Source: a virus
Virus record (IMG/VR): IMGVR_UViG_3300037193_001894
Location: 1 to 64,000 of that record
DNA length: 64,000 nt
Strand: one strand, 5' to 3'
Shown piece after piece: positions 32,078 through 40,549 of this stretch. A model generated the notes under the pieces. The model was not told the origin of the DNA. It ran no database searches and worked only from the letters and a program-made list of their open reading frames with translations. Each line of letters starts with the position of its first letter. Position 1 is the stretch's first letter. Both the position numbers and the translations under genes were made by a program.

Positions 32078-34006
32078 TCAGTTTGCGTAGAACTCCTTGA
32101 CCGTGGAGAAGTCGGTGGCCCGGGGGCTGCCCGGCAGGCCCTTGACGATCTTGCCGCCCCAGCCGGTGTTGGTGAGCCTGGAGTCGAGGATGGCCACGAC
32201 GCCCTTGTCCTCGGCGGTGCGGATCAGACGGCCGTAGCCCTGGACAAGGGTCAGCGTCATCATCGGGATGGTCAGGTCCCGGAAGGACGACCCGCCGAGC
32301 CGCTCGACCTGCTCGGAGCGGGCCGCGAAGACCGGCTCGGTCGGCACCGGGAAGGGCAACTTGTCGATGACGACCAGGCGGCAGGTGTCGCCCTGGAAGT
32401 CCACCCCGGTGAAGAACGACTTGAGCGCGAACAGCACCGAGTGGGTGTCCTCGACGAACCGAGCCGCCAGGTCCTTGTTCGAGCCCTGGCCCTGGACCAG
32501 CGGGGTGTAGCCCTGCATCTCCAGCCACGGCGAGAGGGTGTCGTACGCGGCCTGCATCGAGGCGCGGCTGGTGAACAGCATCAGAGCGCCACCGCCAGCG
32601 GCCGAGATCAACTCCTGCATCGCCACGCCGGACCAGGACAGCCAGGCAGCCCGCTCCTTGGGGGAGGGGATCGCCCGGTCCGGGGTGTAGAGCAGCGCCT
32701 GCTTGGTGTAGTCGAACGGGGTGCCGACGTTCATCGACTCGGTGGTCTCGGGGAGCCCGAGCCGGTCCTTGATGAAGGAGAAGTCCCCGTTGACCGAGAG
32801 CGTCGCGGAGATGAGCACGGACGGGGTGGTGTCCCACAGCCACGCGGCAAGGTAGGAGCCGACGTGCACCGGGGCCGTCTTGATCAGGGTCTGCTTGCCC
32901 GCCCGGTTCTCGGTGACCTCGGTCCAGCGGACCAGCAGGTCGTCGTCCATCGTCATGGCGTCCACGAGCCGGTCGGCGTAGTTGTTGGCCCGCTTGACCA
33001 GCCGGGTGCGCTTGGTCTCCTCCTTGACATCGCCACGGCTGATCGTGATCTCGTCGATCTCCTCGGCGAACGCACGCAGGGCCTCGACCAACTCCATGAA
33101 CACCTCGGAGTTGTCCACGAAGAACCGCAGCGGGAGCCGCTCCCTGTCGCCCTTCTCGTCGATGAGCGCCCAGACCTCCTCGGTCTTCATCGCCACCTCG
33201 GTGTCGTTCTTGAGGGCGACGCCCTGGACGGCGGCGAAGGTGTTGACCTCGCCGACCATCGCGGTGATGCCGGTCTTGCGGACCTCGCTGCCCAGCGCGT
33301 TGGTGGCGTACTCCTCGGTCTCGTGGGCCTCGTCGATCAGCACCAGGTCGTACTCGCCGAGCATCGTGGCGTAGCCGTCGGTCATCTCGCGGACCTTGAG
33401 GTCGGCCATCAGCATCGCGGTGTTGGTCACCACGACCTGGGCCTCGCGGCCCTTCGCCTTGGCCTTCTCGGCGAAGCAGACCTCGCCGAAGGGGCACTTG
33501 CGCTTGCCGGGGCACTCGTTGGAGGTCGAGGCGACGTAGGAGAACTCCTCCTTGGTCACGGGGGTCTCGAAGTGCTCGCGGTCCCCGGTGTGGTTGTCGT
33601 CGGCCTCCAACTCGTCCAGCATCGCCTTGAGGTGGGGAACGCGGGCCTGGGCCTTGGGGTCCACGGCCTTGGCCCGGCAGAAGTAGTTGGACCGGCCCTT
33701 GACCAGCGCCCAGGTGAACGGGACGCCGAGGTGCTCCTGGAGGAACGGCACGTCCTTGTTGGCGTACTGCTCCATCAGCGCGATCGTGGCGGTGGCGACG
33801 ATGGTCTTCTTGCCGCCGAGGATGGCGGGGATCATCGTGGCCAGCGACTTGCCGGTGCCGCAGCCAGCCTCGGCCAGCCCGTGCCCGCCCTCGGCGATGA
33901 TCTTCTCCACGAAGGCGGCGAGGGCCTGCTGCTGGGGGCGCTCGGTGTAGCCGGGCAACTTCGCGGCGAGCACCTTCTCTGCGTCTGCGAAGGTCTTGAT
34001 CGTCAT
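32078..34006 (-). CDS. DinG/XPD-like iron-sulphur helicase
   Basis: This 642-residue SF2 helicase has Walker A AEAGCGTGKS (45-54), DEAH in LVLIDEAHETEE (about 225-228), and late motifs near VQGYGRLIR (motif VI). Four cysteines (C110, C165, C171, C177) lie between motifs I and II, as in the XPD/DinG iron-sulphur domain. It would unwind DNA, probably in repair, recombination or replication restart. The ATG at 34006 has AGGAG at seven bases. The frame stays open upstream to an ATG at 34228, so a 716-residue product is possible. Confidence 0.85.
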   Translation of the reverse strand: MTIKTFADAEKVLAAKLPGYTERPQQQALAAFVEKIIAEGGHGLAEAGCGTGKSLATMIPAILGGKKTIVATATIALMEQYANKDVPFLQEHLGVPFTWALVKGRSNYFCRAKAVDPKAQARVPHLKAMLDELEADDNHTGDREHFETPVTKEEFSYVASTSNECPGKRKCPFGEVCFAEKAKAKGREAQVVVTNTAMLMADLKVREMTDGYATMLGEYDLVLIDEAHETEEYATNALGSEVRKTGITAMVGEVNTFAAVQGVALKNDTEVAMKTEEVWALIDEKGDRERLPLRFFVDNSEVFMELVEALRAFAEEIDEITISRGDVKEETKRTRLVKRANNYADRLVDAMTMDDDLLVRWTEVTENRAGKQTLIKTAPVHVGSYLAAWLWDTTPSVLISATLSVNGDFSFIKDRLGLPETTESMNVGTPFDYTKQALLYTPDRAIPSPKERAAWLSWSGVAMQELISAAGGGALMLFTSRASMQAAYDTLSPWLEMQGYTPLVQGQGSNKDLAARFVEDTHSVLFALKSFFTGVDFQGDTCRLVVIDKLPFPVPTEPVFAARSEQVERLGGSSFRDLTIPMMTLTLVQGYGRLIRTAEDKGVVAILDSRLTNTGWGGKIVKGLPGSPRATDFSTVKEFYAN

Positions 34007-34228
34007 GGCTGTCTCCTGGTGTCGGGCTCTCTGGCTGGTCTCAGCGTACACCAAGGAATCTGGGTGCGCGACACCGGAGATAGAAAAAACTCTGGGGGCT
34101 CGGCAGGCCGGGTCGCCGTGCACCCAGGCCCCGTAGTGCACCGAGTCCGGATCCGACTCCTTGGTCCACCCGCCGTTGGCGATCCCGACCGGGTGCGAGC
34201 AGGACTCCACCGCCACCTCAGCGCTCAT
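34007..34228 (-). CDS. Small protein fused in frame to the helicase, or separate gene without a stop
   Basis: An ATG at 34228, overlapping the upstream stop as ATGA, opens a frame reading MSAEVAVESCSHPVGIANGG to VHGDPACRAPRVF. It looks like a typical short actinophage protein with two Cys and a His. No stop occurs before the helicase ATG at 34006; the frame crosses a leader-like stretch with GTTTTTTC (near 34085) and a helicase ribosome-binding site. Either translation reads through into the helicase or the original stop was lost by an indel at the T run. Confidence 0.45.
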
Positions 34229-34446
34229 GCGTTCTCCTCGTACCAGCAGCGGAGCCGGTCGGCCTCGATGTCGGCCGAGGCCTGCGTCGGATGGGCCTGC
34301 TTGATCTTCCCCAGCCCCGGGCGCTGCCCCGGGAAGGAGCCGGTCGCCCGATCGTAGACACCGTAGACCACCTTGCGGGGGCCGACCGGGATCGGCTTGA
34401 CGATGAACCGGACCGCGCCGGTCGGCAGCGTCCTCTCGGGGGTCAC
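34225..34446 (-). CDS. Small hypothetical protein
   Basis: A 73-residue protein starts at a GTG overlapping the metallopeptidase stop (GTGA) and ends in an ATGA overlap. It has a beta-rich RFIVKPIPVGPRKVVYGVYD segment and an acidic helical end. No family recognised. Confidence 0.6.
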   Translation of the reverse strand: MTPERTLPTGAVRFIVKPIPVGPRKVVYGVYDRATGSFPGQRPGLGKIKQAHPTQASADIEADRLRCWYEENA

Positions 34447-35207
34447 GAGGCCTCCAGGGCTCGGGCGGTGGCCAGCGCGTGGGTGCGGGGCTTGGAGCCG
34501 GACGGCCCGAACCGTCCCGCCTTGACGTTGGCCCGGATCGCCTCCGCCGCCTGGTGCCGGGCGGTGTAGCCGACCAGCCTGCGCTGCGCGGCCTCGCGCT
34601 GGCTCTCGGCCTGGGCCTTCTCCTGGCGCTTGGCGGCAGCGGCCTGCCGGGACCGCTCGGCCTGGGTGACCACCGGATGCCCGGGCTTCGGCACGTCGGC
34701 CATGGTGTACCGGACCCGCTTGGCCTTGAACGAGGCCCGCAGGGTGTCGGCGTGCGTCTTGCCCATCTGGTAGCGGACCAGGGTGAGCAGCACCCCGGCG
34801 AACTCCGGCCCGTGGTGGGCGTGGTGGTAGCCGGTCAGGCAGTGCGCGATCTCGTGGAGGATCACCACCTCGCTGCGGCGGTGGACCTGGCTGACGGTGA
34901 TCTCGCCGTACGCCCCGTGCGAGCCCCGGCCCGCGACCACGGTGATCTTGCGTCGCCCCCAGCGGGACTGGAACCAGGCGGCGCTGGTCACGGCGTCCAC
35001 GTAGGCCTGGGTGGCGGCGACGGTCGGGCACTTCATCTGGACGGACTTGCCGTCCTCGATGACTCCCCATCCGGCGACGTGCTGGGTGTCCACGAGGTGC
35101 TTGGTCGCCGTCCGGCTGACCCGGAGGTCCCTGATCGCGTCCTCGGCGTCGTAGAGCCGCTGGCGCTGGTTGTCCCGGGCCTGGCCGGGGCGCAGTGCGT
35201 TCGGCAT
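34443..35207 (-). CDS. HExxH metallopeptidase-like protein
   Basis: The 254-residue protein has the zinc-metalloprotease motif HEIAHCLTG, followed by HHAHHGPEF, giving His, Glu, His and a downstream His or Glu ligand. This resembles an actinobacterial/phage putative metallohydrolase family (TIGR04338-like). The C-terminal 90 residues are Ala/Gln/Arg-rich helix (AERSRQAAAAKRQEKAQ) and basic. Substrate unknown. It sits in the small-gene cluster between the two helicases. Confidence 0.7.
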   Translation of the reverse strand: MPNALRPGQARDNQRQRLYDAEDAIRDLRVSRTATKHLVDTQHVAGWGVIEDGKSVQMKCPTVAATQAYVDAVTSAAWFQSRWGRRKITVVAGRGSHGAYGEITVSQVHRRSEVVILHEIAHCLTGYHHAHHGPEFAGVLLTLVRYQMGKTHADTLRASFKAKRVRYTMADVPKPGHPVVTQAERSRQAAAAKRQEKAQAESQREAAQRRLVGYTARHQAAEAIRANVKAGRFGPSGSKPRTHALATARALEAS

Positions 35208-35208
35208 C

Positions 35209-35511
35209 TCAGAGCAGCCCCTTCGCGTTCGCGATCCGGGTGACCTCGGTCTTCTGGGTCGGGTAGGCCGTGAAGGGCTTCAAGTGCCGGTTCGCCTCCA
35301 GGGTCTTCTCCCAGCCCGCGAGGGCCTCCCACTCCACGAGGTGGATCCGGTAGGCGGCACCCCGGACGTTCTTGACCTTCTCGACCCGGGCGACGGTGAC
35401 GGTTGCCATCTGTCCCCCGAACGGGTCGAAGGTGCGGCGCTGGAGCCGATCGCCGGGCTCCAGGTCCCGGGGGATCACCCGGGTCGTGTACTCGAATGTC
35501 TCGTCCGTCAT
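35209..35511 (-). CDS. Hypothetical protein
   Basis: The 100-residue protein is beta-rich: LEPGDRLQRRTFDPFGG, ATVTVARVEKV, YRIHLVEWE. This pattern resembles small phage proteins that control translation or bind nucleic acid, but no family is certain. GGGAGAG precedes the ATG. It heads a unit after a 277-base gap. Confidence 0.65.
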   Translation of the reverse strand: MTDETFEYTTRVIPRDLEPGDRLQRRTFDPFGGQMATVTVARVEKVKNVRGAAYRIHLVEWEALAGWEKTLEANRHLKPFTAYPTQKTEVTRIANAKGLL

Positions 35512-35788
35512 GACTCTCCCTGGTGTCGTGCTGGCCCCTCTGGCGGGGGCAGGACCACTGCCGGTCCCTGGGACCATCTTACCACATTCCTTGGAGTGGC
35601 CTTTTCTCACAGGATTCCGGGGGTGGGGGCCATTAGGCCTAGTAAGGCTTGACAGGCTTATTAGGCTCTACCAAGTCGGACAGGCTCTCCTGGCCAGAGC
35701 GGTTCTAAAGACAGATACCCCGGTCTATTAGAGCCCGAAGGGCTCTAACAAGGTGCCCTCCCTCGTGCCGCTCCGTGAGGTTGCAGCA
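35512..35788. promoter_or_regulatory. 277-base regulatory region with 9-base repeats
   Basis: No gene is seen. The plus strand carries AGGCTT, AGGCTT and AGGCTC spaced exactly nine bases apart at 35645-35668, with a further AGGCTC at 35682 and a related AGGCCT just before. A hairpin lies at 35728-35748. GC falls below that of the genes. Iteron-like or operator functions are possible. The TTGACA at 35649-35654 has no -10 partner. Confidence 0.4.
35728..35748 (-). terminator. Compact hairpin after the 142-residue gene
   Basis: Nine-base perfect arms TTAGAGCCC and GGGCTCTAA enclose a three-base loop, about 40 bases past the upstream gene's stop. On the minus strand the arm ends TCTAATAG, only partly T-rich. 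Confidence 0.65.
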
Positions 35789-36217
35789 TCAACCGTTCGG
35801 ACGGAGCATCCCGGAGCCCTGGGCCATGGCCTGGGAGACCATCTCGCTACGCTGCTGCCGCATCTGCTCGGCCATCTGGAGGACCAGCGAGGTGATCTCG
35901 TCCTCCTCCACGTGCATCGGGGCCATGGCCATCAGCGGGACCTTCGAGGCGGCACCGAGGAAGCCCGAGTCCATGGCCAGGTAGATCGCCATCATCGGCT
36001 GGGGCTGGCCCTGCTGGTCTGGGACAACCACCATCGAGACCGCGAAGCAGAGGTCCTCGGCCACCTCGTCGCAGGCGTTGCGGACCATCACCGCCGTCGA
36101 GGACACCAGGTCCTTCTTGGGGATGTTGAACCGGAGCGGCGGCAGCGGCCGGTCGTTCAGGACCGCCTCCTGGGCGTCCAGGAACGCCTCCTGGATCTCG
36201 GGGTTCTCGTCGCTCAT
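35789..36217 (-). CDS. Hypothetical protein
   Basis: This 142-residue protein is acidic at the N-terminus, with a beta segment (DLCFAVSMVVVPDQQG, MAIYLAMDSGF) and a Met/Gln-rich helical tail (LQMAEQMRQQRSEMVSQ). The ATG overlaps the SNF2-type helicase stop. It may be a helicase partner by position only. Confidence 0.65.
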   Translation of the reverse strand: MSDENPEIQEAFLDAQEAVLNDRPLPPLRFNIPKKDLVSSTAVMVRNACDEVAEDLCFAVSMVVVPDQQGQPQPMMAIYLAMDSGFLGAASKVPLMAMAPMHVEEDEITSLVLQMAEQMRQQRSEMVSQAMAQGSGMLRPNG

Positions 36218-37830
36218 GCGCGGGCTCTCTTTCTGGGGTTCCGGGCGATCTGGAGCATCTGGCGACGCTCCGCTGCGGTGATGAAGTCCTCCCCGGAGTC
36301 GGTGTCGTCGAGGAGGGTGTCCTGCTGGGCGTTGCGCTCGATCATCGCGTTGGCGACGGTCTCCTCCACCGTCTGGTGGACGAAGAAGGTCATGCAGGTC
36401 GTGGACTCGGCCTCGGAGTCGATCCGGTGGGTGCGGTTGATCCGCTGGGTGCGGTTGGCGAAGGTCAGCGCCGACTCGTACTCGACAACGTAGGTGGCCT
36501 GGGGTAGGTTCACGCCTCTCGCCCCGGCGTCTGAGGAGAGCAGCACGGCCGGGTTCGGGCTCGACTTGAACTTGGCCCGCTCGATGGAGGTCTCCTCCAA
36601 CGACATCCCGCCCCAGGTCAGGTAGACCTCGAACTTCTTCTTCCTCAGCGCCCTCGCCAGCAGGGGCAGCACGGACGGACCGAAGAAGGAGAACACGACG
36701 GCCTTGGCACCCTGCCCATGAACGACCGGCTCCAGGTAGTCGATCAGGCCCTGCTCCTTCACGGCGCTGACGGACCTGAAATAATCTTCCCCGAGTTCCT
36801 CGACGAGCATCCGGGCCAACCGGCTGCTGCCGTGCTTCGCGGAGTGGATGATGCTCTCGGGATGGTTGGCCACCATCCGCTTGATCGTGTGCAGGCCGGG
36901 CACCGGCTCGGCCCCGGGCTCCTGGAGGTCGCAGACCATCTCGTAGAGGTCGCGCTGGTCGTCGGCCATGGTGAACCAGCGGCTCTCCTCGACCTGCTTG
37001 GGGAACTCCGCCATCACCTCGGGGTCGGACTTGCGCACCCGCAGGATCATCGGCTTGGCGATCTCGGCGAACCTCGGCATCCGGTCCTTGTAGTAGTGCG
37101 GACGGCCGTACGGGTCGCGGCTGCGGACGAACCACTCGAACTCCTTGACCAGCGGCATCGACTTGGGGTCGGCCAGCCGGAGTTGGCTGTAGGCGTCCTC
37201 GTAGTCGCGCTCGATGGGCGTGGCGGTCATCTCCAGCACCCGGGTGACCTCACCCTTGCGCATCGCCCCCAGGGAGCGGAACCAGGACTTGTAGTTGTCG
37301 GACTCGCGGTTCTTGACCTTGGTGGACTCGTCGTAGACCACGAGCACCCGCTTGCCCTTGAACATCTCCATCAGCGGCCCGTCGGCCAGCGACTTGCCCC
37401 GCTTGCCGGGCACCCGGACGACCTTGGACAGGTCGGCCTTCCCGGTCTCGTAGGTGGTGATCAGCACCTGCGGCAGCCCGTTCTTCTCCAGGCGCTTCAT
37501 CCGGCCGGTGCCGTGGTGCACCGCCGCGCTCAGCCGGGTGAACTTGGCGAAGTCCGAGGGCCACTCGTCGGCGGTGATCTTGCCCTTCTCGGCCACCAGC
37601 AGCACGTGGTCGATCTTGTCGTCCTCGAACATGAACGCGGACAGCGCCATGGCCAAGTGGGACTTGCCGGTGCCGGTGTCCCACACGGCCATGACGCCGC
37701 CGCCCTGCTCCAACTTGAGGTAGGCCCGGGCGATCCCGTCCTCCTGGAAGCCGTACAGCCCCCGGGGAGAGTGGTAGAGCGCGCCGTCGGGCCACCCCGG
37801 CTCCGGGGCCTCCACGGGCTCGGCGCTCAC
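36214..37830 (-). CDS. SNF2-type DNA helicase/translocase
   Basis: The 538-residue SF2 protein has Walker A DTGTGKS (51-57), motif II VVYDEST (a DEST variant of DEAH), motif III EMTATPIE, motif V SSDAGARGVNLPQA and motif VI QRINRTHRI. These match phage SNF2-family enzymes. It probably moves on double-stranded DNA in replication or recombination. The GTG at 37830 overlaps the upstream stop as GTGA. The length is a minimal SNF2 core without added domains. Confidence 0.85.
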   Translation of the reverse strand: MSAEPVEAPEPGWPDGALYHSPRGLYGFQEDGIARAYLKLEQGGGVMAVWDTGTGKSHLAMALSAFMFEDDKIDHVLLVAEKGKITADEWPSDFAKFTRLSAAVHHGTGRMKRLEKNGLPQVLITTYETGKADLSKVVRVPGKRGKSLADGPLMEMFKGKRVLVVYDESTKVKNRESDNYKSWFRSLGAMRKGEVTRVLEMTATPIERDYEDAYSQLRLADPKSMPLVKEFEWFVRSRDPYGRPHYYKDRMPRFAEIAKPMILRVRKSDPEVMAEFPKQVEESRWFTMADDQRDLYEMVCDLQEPGAEPVPGLHTIKRMVANHPESIIHSAKHGSSRLARMLVEELGEDYFRSVSAVKEQGLIDYLEPVVHGQGAKAVVFSFFGPSVLPLLARALRKKKFEVYLTWGGMSLEETSIERAKFKSSPNPAVLLSSDAGARGVNLPQATYVVEYESALTFANRTQRINRTHRIDSEAESTTCMTFFVHQTVEETVANAMIERNAQQDTLLDDTDSGEDFITAAERRQMLQIARNPRKRARA

Positions 37831-38144
37831 TCGACCGGTACGGGTCGGCTCAGCAGGTCCCACCAGACCTGGGAGCCGTCCTCGTCGAGGCGCTCCTCCA
37901 GCGGGATGCAGTGCACCATCTCGTCGCCGTCGTAGAGCACGACGATGAGGTCAGGGTCCTGGAGCGGGCACATCGGAGGGAAGTGCCCGACGAAGGAGAC
38001 CCGACCGTCGCGGATGAAGCGGGACGCGGGAACGCGGACCCCGTTGTACTCCATCGACCAGGGCTGGCGGGAGTGCAGGGCGCGCTCGACCAGTCGCCAG
38101 CGCATGAGCGCCTGAGCGATCTGGATCTCCAGCGAGCGGTCCAC
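37827..38144 (-). CDS. Hypothetical protein
   Basis: This 105-residue protein starts at a GTG with GGAGG five bases upstream; a TTG at 38177 would add eleven residues. It has a helical N-terminus (SLEIQIAQALMRWRLVERAL) and a beta-rich C-terminus (PDLIVVLYDGDEMVHC). It is the first gene after the tail module and translationally coupled to the SNF2-type helicase. Confidence 0.65.
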   Translation of the reverse strand: MDRSLEIQIAQALMRWRLVERALHSRQPWSMEYNGVRVPASRFIRDGRVSFVGHFPPMCPLQDPDLIVVLYDGDEMVHCIPLEERLDEDGSQVWWDLLSRPVPVE

Positions 38145-38184
38145 GGTGTCCTCCACAGGATTTCTTGCTAGTGGCAAGGTTACC

Positions 38185-38208
38185 CATGGACCCTTGCTTT
38201 AGTCCATG
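38185..38208. promoter_or_regulatory. Inverted repeat between tail and helicase units
   Basis: Seven-base arms CATGGAC and GTCCATG flank ten bases, with a second inverted repeat (CTTGC, five bases, GCAAG) next to it. It lies in an 80-base A/T-richer gap. Without a T tract it looks more like an operator or weak terminator of the tail operon. Confidence 0.4.
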
Positions 38209-38225
38209 CTGTTGCGCTATGGGTC

Positions 38226-38759
38226 TCAGGCCCCTATCCCGACCTCCTGGACGACCTCGGCGTACCCCTCGCCCTTGTAGACCAGCACCCGGGCTGGCTC
38301 CATCCGGACTCCCCAGCCTCGCTCGCCCACGATGATCTCGGTGAACTCCGGGGGCTCCAGCCCCACCTGCTGGGCGACCTCGGCATAGGAGGTCCGATCC
38401 TGGTAGGTCGAGTCGTAGCCGACCAACTCCTCCACCAGGGCGTACCCCTCGCGGGTGGAGACCGCCGTCTGGGAGACCTCCTGCGCCACCTCGGCGTACG
38501 ACGTGCGGTCCTGGTAGAACGAGTCGTAGCCGATCAGTTCGGCGACCGAGGAGTACCCCTCCCGGGTGGAGGTGGCCACCAGCGCGACCTGCTGGGCCAC
38601 CTCAGCGTACGAGGTCCGATCGTGGTAGATCGAGTCGTAGCCGATCAACTCAGCGACGGAGGCGTAGCCCTCCTGCTGAGGGGTGCCAGGGATCGGCTCG
38701 GAGGCCCCGGCGTCCTCGCCGTAGACCCCTTCGCCGTAGACGCCCTCGCCGTAGGCCAT
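38226..38759 (-). CDS. Tail-region protein with three 37-residue repeats
   Basis: The 177-residue protein begins with YGEGVYGEGVYGED repeats, then three near-identical 37-residue units (about 30-66, 67-103, 104-141), each with EGY..V.EL.GYDS.Y, DRTSYAEVAQ and a variable end. The final ~36 residues (ERGWGVRMEPARVLVY) resemble the end of the 81-residue protein at 41410-41655. It is the last gene of the tail operon and overlaps the fibre gene as ATGA. Repeats of this type suggest a surface or fibre-associated role; function unproven. Confidence 0.7.
   Translation of the reverse strand: MAYGEGVYGEGVYGEDAGASEPIPGTPQQEGYASVAELIGYDSIYHDRTSYAEVAQQVALVATSTREGYSSVAELIGYDSFYQDRTSYAEVAQEVSQTAVSTREGYALVEELVGYDSTYQDRTSYAEVAQQVGLEPPEFTEIIVGERGWGVRMEPARVLVYKGEGYAEVVQEVGIGA
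38337..38672 (-). repeat. Three tandem coding repeats of about 111 bases
   Basis: The three 37-codon units of the 177-residue protein lie here. They are highly similar at the DNA level too (for instance the block encoding DRTSYAEVAQ), so they are recent duplications or kept alike by recombination. Copy number may vary between related phages. Confidence 0.75.
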
Positions 38760-40543
38760 CAGGACACGCGGAAGGCGTCTAGTGCGACACGGGCCTGTCC
38801 CGTCCCCAGGAACCTCCCGAACCCGACGTACGCCGGGGTGAAGGTGATGGCCAGAGACACCTCGGTCCGGAGGGTCGGCGCGAGCCGGTGCCCCTGCCAC
38901 ACGGATGCGTAGTAGGTGTTCCCGCCCTTGCGGATCGAGGCCCACGTCGGGACCCCGAGATGCCAGTTGTTGTTGGCGCTGTTGATGATGGCCGTGGTGG
39001 TCCCGTTGACCCAGGCGGTGATCTGTCGGATACGTGCAGTGGCTTCGGCGGACGGCCCCGAGTCGAGGCTGATGCCGATCCCGTTCCCCGCCGAGTCCAC
39101 GATGTACGGACCCCAGAACTGCCGGTCGGCGGTCCCGCCGTGCTCCGCCAGGGTGGTCACCCGGAAGTCACCTGCCGGGACGGGCTGGTGGATACCCTGC
39201 TCCACCGCCTGGCCGGTCGGGATGTCGAACAGCACGCACCCCGGAGCGAGGGTCTTGTCCAGGACCACCCACGATGCGGTCCCGAGGTTCTTCTTCGTCC
39301 ACTTCGCGTTCAGGCCGCTGATCGGACCCGACATACCAGAGGCGTCGTTGAACTCGTCGTCCTTCGCGTTCGCCGTCACCAACTGGGCTCGGTGGTCTGG
39401 CGTCCCGTCGCCCTGCGAAGAGGCGGCTCCGCCGATGACCTTCCCCCCGCCACCGCTCGGGGAGATGGAGAACTCGATCAGACCGAGATCGAACCAGGTG
39501 TCGCTGGTCATCCCCATCAGCGTGATGTTGCCGTCCGTGGTCACCTGGATGCGAGCCTCGCCGAGGTCGTTCCGCCCCATCAAGCCGAACTGGGCAACGA
39601 GTGGGCGATGCCCAACAGGAAGCGTGGCGAAGTTGCTGGCGGTGGTGAAGGCCGTCGTGCCAGAGTTCCGCACCGCACCCCGGACCTGGGCCACGTCCCC
39701 CACCAGTCGGTACTGGGGGGCCTCGCCCCACCGATTGGAGTTCGACGCCCAGCCGGTGTTCAGCGGCAGCGGCTGCCAGTTGGTGACGGTGAGCGTCGCA
39801 CCAGAGCCCGCGTTGGCGACCCCTCCGACTCCATACACGCACACCGTCGTCCCGGCCAGGAAGTTCCCGCTGGCGGGCTTCAACGTCAGCGAGGTCAGCG
39901 CAGCAGTGCTCTCCCACATCAGCGAGGTCTTGCCGTTCCAACTGACCCCGGAGGTCACCGTGGACCAGTCACTCTGGAGCACCTTGTGGTGGGTCGTCGA
40001 GCGGTAGTTCGGGATGACGATGCGCCCCGCACCGAAGTACCCTGCGGCCTGAGTCGATCCCGGGAGGAACCCCAGACTCTGGTCGTCTCCAACCGACACG
40101 TCATGGGCCGAGGAACTGGCGTAGTGGTGCTTGCGGCGGTAGTTGGCTGCCGTCGCGTCGCCGTTCACGACCCCCTGCAACTCCACCGATGCCGCCGCTG
40201 CCGTCCCCCGGGCAACGAAGTCCACCACGAGGCTGTCGTACTCGGCAGCGAGGTCGGTCGAAGTCAGGTCAATCGTCGCCGCATCTGCGGAGAGGGTGAC
40301 CTTCTTCAAGAGGGTCATCCCTGCTCCCCCCGACGCGGATGGGACGGTCAGCCAGTTCCCCCAGGCCGCACCGTCCCACCGCTCGATCGCACCGTGGTCC
40401 GAGCAGGGGTAGAGAGTGCCCGCCACCAGAGGGGCTGACGGGCGCGAGGCGTGGTTGCCTGGGGGCAGCAGCAGGGACTCGATGGCAGCGTTGACCTGAG
40501 CGCCCCACACGTCGCTGGGGCCGGGGGTAGGCAGGCTAGGCAT
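38759..40543 (-). CDS. Tail fibre / receptor-binding protein candidate
   Basis: This 594-residue protein starts with a short helical region (PGPSDVWGAQVNAAIESLLLP) typical of fibre anchors. A long, Gly/Ser/Thr-rich beta body follows, with segments like ATLTVTNWQPLPLNTGW and WRLVGDVAQVRG-type strands. The C-terminal part is lectin or concanavalin-like in style (FGRFLGTGQARVALDAF). It lies at the distal end of the tail operon, where host-range proteins usually sit. No catalytic motif seen. Confidence 0.65.
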   Translation of the reverse strand: MPSLPTPGPSDVWGAQVNAAIESLLLPPGNHASRPSAPLVAGTLYPCSDHGAIERWDGAAWGNWLTVPSASGGAGMTLLKKVTLSADAATIDLTSTDLAAEYDSLVVDFVARGTAAAASVELQGVVNGDATAANYRRKHHYASSSAHDVSVGDDQSLGFLPGSTQAAGYFGAGRIVIPNYRSTTHHKVLQSDWSTVTSGVSWNGKTSLMWESTAALTSLTLKPASGNFLAGTTVCVYGVGGVANAGSGATLTVTNWQPLPLNTGWASNSNRWGEAPQYRLVGDVAQVRGAVRNSGTTAFTTASNFATLPVGHRPLVAQFGLMGRNDLGEARIQVTTDGNITLMGMTSDTWFDLGLIEFSISPSGGGGKVIGGAASSQGDGTPDHRAQLVTANAKDDEFNDASGMSGPISGLNAKWTKKNLGTASWVVLDKTLAPGCVLFDIPTGQAVEQGIHQPVPAGDFRVTTLAEHGGTADRQFWGPYIVDSAGNGIGISLDSGPSAEATARIRQITAWVNGTTTAIINSANNNWHLGVPTWASIRKGGNTYYASVWQGHRLAPTLRTEVSLAITFTPAYVGFGRFLGTGQARVALDAFRVS

Positions 40544-40549
40544 CGCTCA

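Noticed and set aside
35649-35654. Perfect TTGACA on the plus strand as a promoter
   Set aside because: No -10 box at 16-19 bases, and no plus-strand gene follows.
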